The position numbers and the translations under genes are program-made. A stretch of DNA of 64,000 nt, from positions 1 to 64,000 of the forward strand of contig JAEPRB010000105.1 of assembly GCA_016758965.1 (NCBI GenBank), read 5' to 3'. The notes beneath the pieces are model-generated. The model was not told where the DNA came from and did not search any database. It saw nothing but the letters and a program-made list of their open reading frames with translations. The stretch comes from Circinella minor (taxonomy: Eukaryota > Mucoromycota > Mucoromycetes > Mucorales > Lichtheimiaceae). This document shows, piece by piece, positions 10,574-22,072 of the stretch; position 1 is the first letter of the stretch; each line of letters begins with the position of its first letter.

Positions 10574-11634
10574 ATGTCACAAACAGGTCATCCTCATTCA
10601 GCCATTCATTTATATAATTTCCTTTCTTCTGTTCAATCGACATTTTCAACTGTGGATGAATATCAAGAACAGTTTGAAACTTTATTATTATCACCGCATT
10701 ACACCCCCGAGTTATTTGACACGGTCATGGTAAAATTGTATAATGTAATGACACTTGAACAACAAAATGAACGTCGTTTATCTTTATGGCCTGAATTACA
10801 AAAGATTATGCAAGCAGCCAAACAAGATCCACAATATGATTCTCTTTTAATGCGAATGATAGAAAGCTTTTTTTTTATCCGTCACGTGGATTCGGTATTA
10901 AATAATGATAATCAGTTGGAAGCTTTTATACGAAGTTTGTTATTAGATAGTCCAGATGCTGACCATGCTCAAGTGATGGCATCTATTGCTGGTTTTTTAC
11001 AAACTTTGGATCGTACAACGCGTGCTGGTGTAGAGTCTGTACTTAGTCAACAACGTCAAGCATCTGAACCGAGTAAATTTTTTTTTCTTCTTCTTTTTTT
11101 AGTCTTCATTTGATCATATCTGCTAGGGATTGATAGAGGTTAAGGTAAACTTTTTTTTTCTATTAGACTAATACATTAAAATTGTTTATATATATATATT
11201 ACACAGGTTCAACAGACAAATTGCTGCTTCAAATTCGACGAATTCTTGATGATGATGTTTTATTTATGCAATTTAATGAGATTATGGATACAGATACAAT
11301 AGCAGGTGTTGCATGGAATGAAACATTATTAAAATTATTTCAACTTGTTCAATCACGAAAACCAGAAGTATGGGATTCCATTAGTTCTATTTTAGATCAA
11401 GCACAATCGGCACATGGTAATGAGCAAACTAATTGGGGGTGGGGGTTTTTTAATTTGGTATAAAAAATTCTAATTTTAATTTATAATATGACGTAATATG
11501 TAGATACAACACAATATAGTTCATATGAAGAATATGTTCAAAAGAATTTTTTGGATGATGGAGGTCAACAATATTTGGATAGTGAAGCAGACCGAGCTCG
11601 CGTTGAAAGTATGTTAGGTAGTTTATCAATGTAA
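10574..11634 (+). CDS. Uncharacterised all-helical protein, 279 aa, 3 exons
   Basis: Exons 10574-11072, 11207-11416 and 11504-11634 close in frame (840 bases). The first intron begins GTAAAT and the second GTAATG; acceptors are CAG and TAG. The protein is Leu/Gln/Asp-rich with no signal peptide or membrane segment and reads as amphipathic helices throughout (for example FDTVMVKLYNVMTLEQQNER and DKLLLQIRRILDDDVLFMQF). It could be an alpha-solenoid or helical bundle. I do not recognise the family and assign no function. The start follows an A-rich leader; no in-frame upstream ATG is needed. Confidence 0.7.
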
Positions 11635-11912
11635 AGAAAAAAAAAAGTATCTATAAAAAATGTAAATTATATTTTGTTTGTTTGTTTGTGGTATGATGAT
11701 AATGAAATAGGTTATTTTGTTATTTTTTTTTTCTTCAAATATATATAAACAAAGTATAAATGTAGAGTTATAAGGTGATAATGTAAGATAATAATATAAT
11801 ATTTGTATGGAAAGAATATTGAGAGATGGGGGATGAGAATATATAATTATGTACTTATACAACAATTGAAAGTTGATTTTTTGAATGTGTAATTTTTAAA
11901 GAGGAAAGTATT

Positions 11913-13049
11913 TTAAATGCTTGACATTAAATTATTGAGAGCATCATTTTCATTTGGTAATAAGAATACAATACCATAACTTGCTCCTGCAGCAATTGCA
12001 CCAATAAGTAATGTTTGAATAGCACCTTTTAAAGCACCTTTTGGATTAACAAGACGACTTTTGGCATAACCAAAAATCAATAATGTAAGTGAAGTAACAG
12101 CAATTGAAACATATAAAGCTAACATAGAATCATCTATAAACACATAAGGAAGTAATGGAATTAAACCTCCAAAGAAGTATGAGGATCCGATGGTTAATGC
12201 TGAAATCTAAAATAAACAAATAAACAAAGATATTTATGCATGAGAAATACGTAATCCTAAAACTTTAAAATAAGAATACATTACCCAACTTCTTTGTGGA
12301 TCAGGCATCTCAAGGTTTAATTCAAATTTCATCATAAAGTCCACAAATTTTTCTGGATCACTTTTTAATTGATCAATTAATGGTTGAAGACCTTCACGAG
12401 TTAAACCATAAGGTTCTAAAATTTCAACAATTTCATCTTCTTCATCTTGTGGACATTCTTCAACTTCACGTTCTTCACGTAAACGTTCTGTTTTATAATG
12501 TTCCATTTCTGATCGTGCTGCTAAATATCCACCCAATCCCATTGAAATTGCACCACTGTAAAAAAATACATTATTAGCTTATGAATTTTCAAGATTATAT
12601 TATATGTAGTATTTCATTATAGATATATTATTTTACCTGACAAGTTCTATTAAAAAAAAAAGGTTTATAAATAGAGAAATTAGATGGATGATGATTATTC
12701 ACTAGGCTCACTACAAATTAATAAATATATTTACCAGCTGCACCACCATAGACAACAATTTTACTATTTCCAAGAGATGATAATCCTGCTGCTAAAGCAA
12801 ATGGAACAGTCAAACCATCTAATAATTAAGAAGAATATGAGTGAAAAAAAAAAAAAAAACTTTTTTGCTTGCTTTATCAATCTAAAAAGTTTAGTTCAAA
12901 AAAAAAATATATATATATATATATATACCCGATAAGCCGATAATAGCATCACGAACAACTTCAGCCGATTCAAAGTGTTTTTCTCTATGACCTACAGGTT
13001 GATATTCATTTGATGGATGACGACGAAGACTATTTAAAAAAGAAGTCAT
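11913..13049 (-). CDS. Vacuolar iron/manganese transporter, Ccc1/VIT1 family, 259 aa, 5 exons
   Basis: Exons 13049-12929, 12818-12735, 12646-12637, 12555-12285 and 12206-11913 close in frame (780 bases). Family members carry Fe2+ or Mn2+ into the vacuole or related compartments. Visible hallmarks are VVRDAIIGLSDGLTVPFALAAGLSS (first helix region, with the metal-contacting Asp), ELVSGAISMGLGGYLAARSE, a charged cytoplasmic helical region rich in Glu (about residues 85-150), and three C-terminal membrane helices (ISALTIGSSYFFGGLIPLLPY; ALYVSIAVTSLTLLIFGY; TLLIGAIAAGASYGIVFLL). Exon 3 is only 10 bases and supplies the residues joining GGAAE to LVSG; skipping it would break frame. Length is typical. 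Confidence 0.93.
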
Positions 13050-13384
13050 TTTTGTTTGTTGTTAAAGGGAAAAAAAAAAAAAAAAAAAAAAAGTGTTGAA
13101 AATAAAAAAGAAAAAAAAAAAAAGATAAAAAAAAGGTATGCAGTCTATGAATTTAACTAACGATGGAGACTGTGTTACCTTATAGTTTGGCATACCGAAG
13201 ATGCCCGCTCTTTTATAACGGAGTAAAAAAAAAAAAATGCTTTAAAAAGATTCCCTTTTTATTTTTTCCATTTATTTATTTCCCCCCCTTTTAATATTTA
13301 TTTTTATTAAAGATGACATCTAAATTATTTTATTTATTTTTTTTACTATGGAAATAATATAATACAACAATTTCTTTTTAATTA
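13050..13384. other. Short intergenic region between Ccc1 start and LRR-gene stop
   Basis: Contains several A- and T-homopolymer runs and a C8 tract near 13281. Both flanking genes are on the minus strand, so this should hold the Ccc1 promoter and the 3' UTR of the LRR gene. No coding sequence is seen. Confidence 0.6.
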
Positions 13385-13553
13385 TTAATCTTCTTCGTCT
13401 ATATCTTTGGTTCGTTTCTCTTGTCGTTTTAATTTAGACAAGACTAAAAATCCAGATCGATGATTGTTATTGTTAACTTTTTTGTGTTGTGATTTCCATC
13501 TTGATAACAATTTATTTGATGTTGATGTAATACTATCTGATTCAGTATAGTGC

Positions 13554-13649
<96 letters not shown>

Positions 13650-15811
13650 GGTTGATGATGATGTTGTTGTGATGATGAAGAAGGAGATGGAGATGATGAA
13701 GAGGAAGATGAGGATGAAGAATCACCAGTCATTAAGTGTTGTTTTTCAATAATACTATTTTCAGTGGTTGACTCTTCTTTTAATAATAATCTTCGACTTG
13801 CATTATGAATCCATTGATTTGTCCCATGAGTATTTCGTTTTTTAGAACGTGATGATGATGATGATGATGACGTTGACATGAATGCATGATGATTATTATT
13901 GGTAGTAGTAGTCGTCGTAGCACTGATATCATCCATAATAGTACTTGAATCATTCGTATTTGTAGTGACAGTAGAAGAACACATGATTGTTGTTGTTGAT
14001 TTTAGTTTCGGTAAGGGTTGTTCGGCAAACATGTGTAAAATCCGGTCATCTTCATTTATCCAATGTGCCGTACATAACCGATGTTCCAAAGGTACCATTA
14101 TATCCGTTTTTTCAACCCATTGACCTCGCATAACAAATGTATCAAAATATGGACCATGACAAGATGAACATACTTTAGCTGATTGAAGATATTGAATAAG
14201 ATGAGGTGGTAAATCACTTGTTGAATAATTGTCTTTTTGATGTTTCTTTTGTTTTTGTAATGACCGTCGTGATCGTGGTAGTTCACTCTGTTGTTGTAAT
14301 TGTTTTTCTCGTACAATAATTCGTGCACATGTTTCCAAAAGACTTGGAGGACCTTTTGATTGTAGTAACGAATATGTATGTGTTTCTTGTGTTTTCAATG
14401 GACAATTATCCAATAAAAGTCGTCGTAAATAAGGTAATTGAGCCAATTCTGCAGGTAGTACTTGAATTGGGTTATTAGATAAATCCAATGTAGCAAGATG
14501 ATTCATATTAGAAATATGATAGGATAGATAAGATATATGATTATGAGAAGCATCCAAAGTATGTAATTTTTTTGAATGAATATTGAGACATGGTGTAAGA
14601 TCATGAATATGATTATTGGAAAGATCTAATTCGGTAAGTTTAGATAAATGAATGATTGTATCGGGTATTGATTCTAATTGATTATGTGATAAACGTAAAT
14701 ATTCCAAATTTTCCAAATATCCAATTGCATCCGGTAATTGTACTAATTGATTATATGATCTAGAGTATATAAATCAAAATGATTAGTTTCTCTGTGATAC
14801 ATTCCCTCTTTTTTTTTTTTAAAAAAAAAAAAGAATATAAATAAGTATATTTTATCTCTCTCTCCATCCAACACTCCTTTTTTTTTTGTAACTTATTTAT
14901 AGTCCATCTCTCTTTACATAAATCATTATATCACTATCAATAATTATCATCATTATAACTACTACTGATATTGATTATACAATAATAGTAGTAGTGAAAT
15001 TAAGTATAAATGAAATGTTGAAATAAAATTCTTTCTCCTTCACAACTTTTTTTTTTTTTCATTGTTCACACCTTCAATTCTCTTCCCCAACATTATTTAT
15101 ACATGCATAAGATGTATGATTCCCAGTTTTTTTTTTAACTTACAGATCCAATTTTCGTATCATATTCAACCGAGCAATATTACAGCTGAGATTAATAAGC
15201 CGTCGGCCCGAAAGATTGATTTCTTGCATTGATTTGTCCACACTACCTTTATAAGCATCCAAAAATGTAAATCGTACGTTTATAGTATTTGTTGTTGTTG
15301 TTGTTGTTGTCATCTTTGTTATTATTGAATTTATATCTGTTTGATTATTATTATTATTGGTATTGTTTTTACTCGTATTGTTATTTAATGATGATGTTGA
15401 TGTCACTTGAGTATTTTTATGGTTGTAATAAGTCGTGTCAATATATGTGAGTTCTTTTTTTAATAATAATAATAATAATAATTGTTGTTGTTGTTGTTGT
15501 TGACTATTATTGTTTTTATGTACTTGTTCATTATATCCAGAATCTACTCGACCTAGTCTAACTGAAGATAGTGTACTTATTGGTGATGCAGGTGGTGAAG
15601 GTAATGTAAGTTGAGGAAAAAGATGTAAATCAGCTAATGCATAGAGATGAGGTTGAGTAAGGACGAGATCATTATCATTATTATTGTTTGTATTGGTATT
15701 GGTATTGGTATTGGTATCAGAACTAGAATTATTGGTTGTAGTAATAGTGGTATTAGAAGCAACATAGCCAAAAGTAAGTGTCCCTTGATTTTTACTAGTA
15801 GTTTGACCCAT
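13385..15811 (-). CDS. LRRC58-like leucine-rich-repeat protein with polyglutamine tail, 680 aa, 2 exons
   Basis: Exons 15811-15144 and 14759-13385 join in phase 2 to 2043 bases. The N-terminus MGQTTSK fits an N-myristoylation signal, so membrane attachment is possible. A Thr/Asn-rich low-complexity stretch follows. Six or so leucine-rich repeats lie at about residues 205-370 (LEYLRLSHNQLESIP, LTELDLSNNHI, LATLDLSNNPIQVLP). Then comes a block resembling the C-terminus of LRRC58: PPSLLETCARIIV, DLPPHLIQYLQSAKVCSSC and GPYFDTF. The tail is Ser/Thr-rich with 32 consecutive Gln (13648-13553). LRRC58-like proteins are thought to act in ubiquitin ligase complexes; a role here is inference only. Confidence 0.85.
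13553..13648 (-). repeat. CAA/CAG microsatellite encoding 32 glutamines
   Basis: Thirty-two in-frame Gln codons, almost all CAA, in the LRRC58-like gene. Long pure CAA runs are prone to length change between strains. Confidence 0.95.
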
Positions 15812-16462
15812 AGTTATATCAAAGCTGAGTCAACAAAAGTATTTTGTGCTATATGTGTGATGGGTATAATATATTTTTTTATTCCTTTTACGCGTGATAT
15901 ATTATGTATATAAAAGAAAGAAAGGTTGTAAAAAAGAGGTGAGGGTGTATAAAAAAAAATTAAAAGAAAGAAAGAAAGATAAGAAGCAACCACGCAACAA
16001 TCAAGAAAAAAAAAATCATTTCATCTGCCACGAAAAAAAAAACACAAATATAAATATGGGTCAAATGCTATTTTCATCAAAAAATAACCGCTCTTTTTTA
16101 ATTATTTAGCATACAAATTTCATTTATTTTAATACTTAAGGGGATTATATTGCCACTTCATTTTCTTCTCTCTTTCTTGATTCTTTCTTTTTTCTCTACG
16201 TATTTCATCAAATATCTTTCTCTCTTTCTCTCTCCCCTTAAGTTAAAGGAGTCTTGTTATGTTATTGTAATAAAATGGTTTCTTTATTTCTTTAAAAAAA
16301 AAAAAAAAGTAGGTGTTTTTGCTGTCCTCCGCTGCATGCAGTGAAACGTTAATATGCAGCCAAAATGGATCATCAATCCGGGAAAAAAAAAGTATTGTTT
16401 ATTTTGTTGATCCTTATTATTATTTCTTTTCTTTTTAACTCAATGTTAACAATAATAACTCC

Positions 16463-16495
<33 letters not shown>

Positions 16496-19400
16496 GTTAC
16501 GATATGAATAAGGCGTATTTAGTAATAAAGAATTATTAATTTGATTTTTAGTAATAATAAAATAGTTTTTATTTTACTTTCCCCCCCCCTTCCCAAAAAG
16601 ACAACGCATTTTAATTATATAAAAAAATAAAAGGAAAACGGCATCTGTTCCGTAAACTTTTTGTTGTTATTATGATTACACATAAACACAAGTGAGTACT
16701 ATATGGTAACAAGAATGTTGTTTCTCAATGGTGACAAAAGTTACACGAGTTGGATGTCAAAGAGTGTTTTTTTTTGTATCACAAAACATGTTTACAAAGT
16801 AGTAAAAGTAACCTTACGTAGCCGTCAAAAACCCAGAAGTTTTTATTATTATAAAAACATAGAACTATAGCATCTTTTCATTGTCTATTTGTTATTATCA
16901 TTATTGTTTACGTAGCAGTAAAAATAAAAAATTGTCTTATTTATTCAAAGTATCGAAATTTGTCATATGTAATCATAAACACAGAGAATCATGTATCATT
17001 ATTTAATTCATTATATAGCATGATGATTTTTACTTCTTTTTGTTGACATGGACCAATAAACACATGGTGTCAAAAAGGAATGTCAGATCATAATATGTAT
17101 TTGTACCATGATGATATCATATACATCTTTTTTTTTTTTTACTTTCTGTTCTTAACTCATCTATATTATACGTATAAACCATTAAATAGTTACAAGTTTT
17201 TACAATATTATGTTAAGAACATGGTAGTTACCTTTCATCTAACATACCATTCAGATACTTTTTTTTTTCTCCCTTTCCAAAAATATAATGATGACCGATA
17301 ATTTCGATATTTTATTACATAATTAACGAAAGGGTGAAAAAAAAAAAAAGAAAGCTTAATTTGATTGCAGTATTATAAATTATATGATATAATAACATAG
17401 CTAATAATTATTATAAAAAGGGTTAATAAGCTGTAGATCAACTTTTTACATTAACTTATAAAATATACAAATGCCTAGAACCCTTTTTTTTTTCTATCTC
17501 GCTTTTTTTTTTATGCCCCCTTCATTCTTTGCCACCCGTGTACTATCAATTAAAAATAGATCAAAAATAAAACAAGGAATGACTTGTCTATATTTAACAA
17601 ATAATAAAAATAAAGTATTTGATATAGAACTGACCCAATCTTTTGAGAAAAAAAAATTATTGAACAGAACCCCCCCCCGGTGAATCAGCACAAATAAAAG
17701 GTGAATACGTAGTTAAAAAATTACAGAGAAAATGGATTCGTTGGCAAAACTAATACGTAGATAATCATTACCGATTTGATTTACTATAAATTTTATACAC
17801 GGTTCCGTGCATATTAATCACCACATAATTTAATTGGGAACAGTGAACGAGGTATTTTTGCATAATTATACATACAAAGGCCATTTAAAATCCGGCGTGA
17901 TGGAGTTTTCTCGTGCATGAATGATATGCATCAATCACTTGTGAAAACAACTTTGGTCAACTAAAACACATATAAGGTTGCATTGTTTTTTTTTAAAATA
18001 AATAAATAAATGTCTTTTCTTTTCAATAGCTTTTAGATCGATACTAGTAGTAGAAGAAAAAAAAAGTTTTGGACTGTATATCACAATGGATATATAACAC
18101 ATGAGCCGCGCCTTATTTATCAATTTGTACCTTTCTTGTAGTTATAATATAATAGTATACTTAAATCCCCTTTTTTTTTAATTCTACAACTAAGTCTCAC
18201 ATACTTGTATTTTTTTTTATTACTGTTCCTTGGCAAACTACGTAGCTATCAATGTAAAAAAGGTATAATAAGATAAGCTGACAGTCATTGTTATTAGGAC
18301 GATTTGCATAATAAAAAATATCAATTCTGTGAAAAATATGCATGTAAAAAAATTCTGTTTTTGGAAAAATGTTTTTTTTTTTTTTACGTACAAAGTTTTC
18401 GACGTCATGCTCCGTACTTTTTTTTTTTATTTTTATACAGTGTAACTTGTCAATTAACTAATGTCTGCGGTAAAAGAAAAACCAGTTTTGGATCTAATGG
18501 ATAATGTAAAAGACATTCTTTAGTTAAATATCTTAACTAATGATAATTTGTGTGAATACAAACATATAATTTAGCTTTTGATCTTGATTAATAAAATTAC
18601 GATTACTATGTGAGTTAATAAATGTATGATACATCAAGATCATTATCTATTCATTAATTATAATTGTTATGTACAAGAAAGAAAATACATATACGAGAGA
18701 AGATATGCTACTGAAAAGCAATAGAAAACATTGTGTTGATTCTTAACTTATAAACTTTTTAGTTTTCTCCTTAATCTATGTAACAGAATAGATATAAATT
18801 TTGTTTTTTGTTAATAAGTAATTCATCTCGACTGTTTTCAGAATTTGTTTCAAAACCGTAGTTAGAACTACTAGTCCAATCACATCAGATGAGCCATACG
18901 CATATGAGGATCCCATATTTCAAATTCTTTAAGGCGAATACAATTTATAGCAAGCGATTAGAAAACGTACTTATTATAAATGTTCCACTACTCCTAATGG
19001 CGTTCCGTGTTGCTTATGGTCATCTATTACACATTGTTTAAACAAAGAATATCAAACCATCCTTGTTACAGTATAACCATTGTCGCTTTTTATATTACCC
19101 AGTAATGATAGTAATGATGCTGCTAATGTTGATGATAATAATATCAATTGTGGGTTCCCCCTTCATACTACTGCCGTATCTAACTTCTTTCGGCATTTTT
19201 ATTGTCTATGTACTGATAATGATATCTCGTAATTTTGAGCGAGTGATCACTTGTGTTTCGAGCCAAAGAGCACCACCGTTAAGATAATTATATGGGTGTA
19301 AAAGAGATGATAATGACATTGATATTTTAAAATATCCCAAAAATATAACACGAGCAGATTCCCTCCGCCCATGTACAATAATAAACAGCAATAGATTTTT

Positions 19401-22072
19401 TGTTGTTGTTGAATTTGTGGGAAAGAACCTTTAATCAGGTGTCAATCTGTTTTCATATACTGTGGACGCAAATTTTCATTATTGATAATTATGATATATT
19501 TTCAATTTTCATTGGAAAGGAACTAATATCTTTCTTTTTACTAATAAGTTCATTGTTTTATACATGTTTCCACTGTAACGTATTAATCCAGTCCGAAGAA
19601 TAAGTCAATATAGAAGGTGGCGCAAGTAATGTTTTGATTGCGATGCGAGTGTGCATATAAAAATAAATTAGAAGCTCAGTTAGGTAAGCCAGTAGTATAC
19701 TTCGTGTTTAAGAATGACAGGCTCTCAGCAAGAGTTAGTTACTCTATCTTACAATTTTGTAAAAGTCAGTTCTTCTGACAACGAGTGATGATGTTGGTAA
19801 GTCTAAAAAAAAAGTAACCTATTTTTAAGCATGGCTAACGTGAACGTTTTTTTCGCTGTATATGCTTTTGTTTCTATTAATTGTTACTACAGAGATCTCC
19901 ACTCTTTTTTCATCATGATGCGCTCTACGTACGTAATGTTTTTTTACACTCAACTTTTAAATCGATTAATAAATTTGTTTATTATTTTTCCATACACCCG
20001 AGTCAAAACATAAGCAATATTTAGAAAGAATCCTACTTTTTCATGCTTCATTTTCTGATTTTATGAATTATTCTTGGCATTGAGCTAAACATAATTATTA
20101 GATACTGTACTCACTAAAACTACTTGATACGTACGTATTGTAGTTGATACAGACCACAAAAAGTCCAGGAGACACGTGAGATGCATTTTATCTCTCTTTT
20201 CCGAAACATACAATTAAAATTATTTACAACGATTATTGTCACCCAGGTTCTGATAAGCAATTTTGAATGTGCCGTTTTAGGACATAATAGCCTTTTTTGG
20301 TACATCTCCAGTCCAGAAGCAATATATACAATTTAGCCAACTATTTTTTTTTAATATTACAAGCTATTACAATACTATTCAAAGCCCCACTCGTTTTCCT
20401 GATGTGACAATAATGTTATACGTCATGCACATATATGTGTATTTACTTGGATCACAAAAACCTATCCGAAAAACTTAAATTGTCTTTTCAATTTTTTTTT
20501 TTTTGTTTCTAATTATAAATGAATAAAGGATGAATGAGGTTCTTGTAATACATAATACCTATTATTTTCTGTTTATCTACAACAAGGCAAACAAAATAGG
20601 TTGATACAATGGTTTGATTAATAGTTTTAAATACTTTTAAAAAAAACACAGAAAAGGGTAATATACTGTGTATATAGGAGTCTTCAAGTAGCAGTGAATT
20701 ATTTTACACATTATAGTCTATGTATTACTTGCTGGTACGTATGAGAGACTATATTTGATATATTTCATGATCTGTGTGGCTCAGCTTAGTAATATCAATT
20801 TTTCATGAGTAGCGAAAAGAAACTGCTTAGATTATGTTTAATATTGAATTCATATTAGTAATATGAAACTTACGTTGTTGACATACGTCGAATTCGCCCT
20901 TCTACGTACGTTTTAAAATTTCTCTGTGTGTCAATGAAATTCGCTTCATAAAAGATGAACTTTGACAAGTCGAGCGAATTCAAAATGCATATTTTTTAAG
21001 CAGTGATATATTAACTAACACCCCTATGTCATAATTATGAATAACACGCGTGTGATTTCATGTGTATGTTTGGCACCCAAGGCTATAATAGTCAAGAATT
21101 ATTTCTATTCATTGGATAATACCCTGATTATTTGGATACCTGTTTAAACAAGTTTCTTTCTTCCAGCATTGGATATCAAGCCATGAGAATGAGAAGTACG
21201 TAATAGATATATAGACTTTTTTTTTTGGACATTGTTACACATCCAGAACACCGAGAAAAATAAAAAAAAATATAGTTTATAAAGAAGGGGACAGAATGTA
21301 CTATAATTACCATGTATGCGGCAGATCTTTGTTAAACAAGAAAGTTCGCGCAAGTATATGAATAGACGTGTATACAAGAAAAATGTCTTTTTTTTTTCTT
21401 CCGGTTTTAAATATAATTCCTTATTACAGTAGTCAACACGGGACGTAAGAAACTCTAGAATAGTACAATGTTGCCTGAAATGATTACAACTTTCCTTCTT
21501 CAAAAATCATTTGCCCATGGATTAGTAAGTGATTTTTATTTTATATTTGCCAGTATGCTATTTTTATTCTTAGGTATACAAAATACGTAGCAAAACACAA
21601 GAGAGACGCGTTATTCAGAAAGTAGGTCATAAGGCTATTTAGTATTTGAAACCTTAATCTTGGGAACACCTGCATTAAGCTTGTCCGTTTACTGCTGAAG
21701 AACCTCAGAGCTATTATTGGTTTCTTTTCAGAACAATACCTTCTTATGAAAAATAGTAAATTAAGTGTAATAACTTTTTTTTTCCTAAAATTGTTTATTA
21801 CGTGGCTAAAAAAAAAAAAAAGATGCACTATGACAATATTATTCTATTTAGAAAAGACGCGTTAAACCAATTTTATCATGTAAAACAATGACCCTGAAAA
21901 TATCCTACATTCAAGTTTTCCTTGAGTGAGTAACACAATCCTGAAAGTTTATGAACACGTGGCTGAAATCGCGTAAAGAAAAAAACCCTTAACTTGGATT
22001 CCGAGATTTTATGCTGGCTTTTTTTTTTTTTTTTTTTTGTGGGTTTCTTTCTTCTTTGTTTAAACGTTAATA
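15812..22072. other. Gene-poor 6.3-kb intergenic region
   Basis: I found no gene, RNA gene or transposon with ends. It contains many homopolymer runs, including 30 T at 16465-16494, and short open frames of low-complexity sequence only. The hexamer TACGTA recurs often (for example near 16817, 16911, 17168, 17708, 17754, 18241, 19928, 20131, 20903, 21196 and 21588). The left side should hold the promoter of the LRR gene and the right side that of the aminopeptidase, with their 5' ends pointing into this region. Confidence 0.6.
16465..16494. repeat. Poly(T) tract of 30 bases
   Basis: The longest homopolymer in the window, in non-coding DNA; its exact length is sensitive to sequencing error. 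Confidence 0.9.

Noticed and set aside
13444..13725. Poly-Asn open frame on the minus strand
   Set aside because: It is a frame-shadow of the CAA repeat in the LRRC58-like gene.
18860..18935. Short protein-like reading (TTSPITSDEPYAYEDPIFQ)
   Set aside because: Too short, stops on both sides, no splice-linked continuation found.
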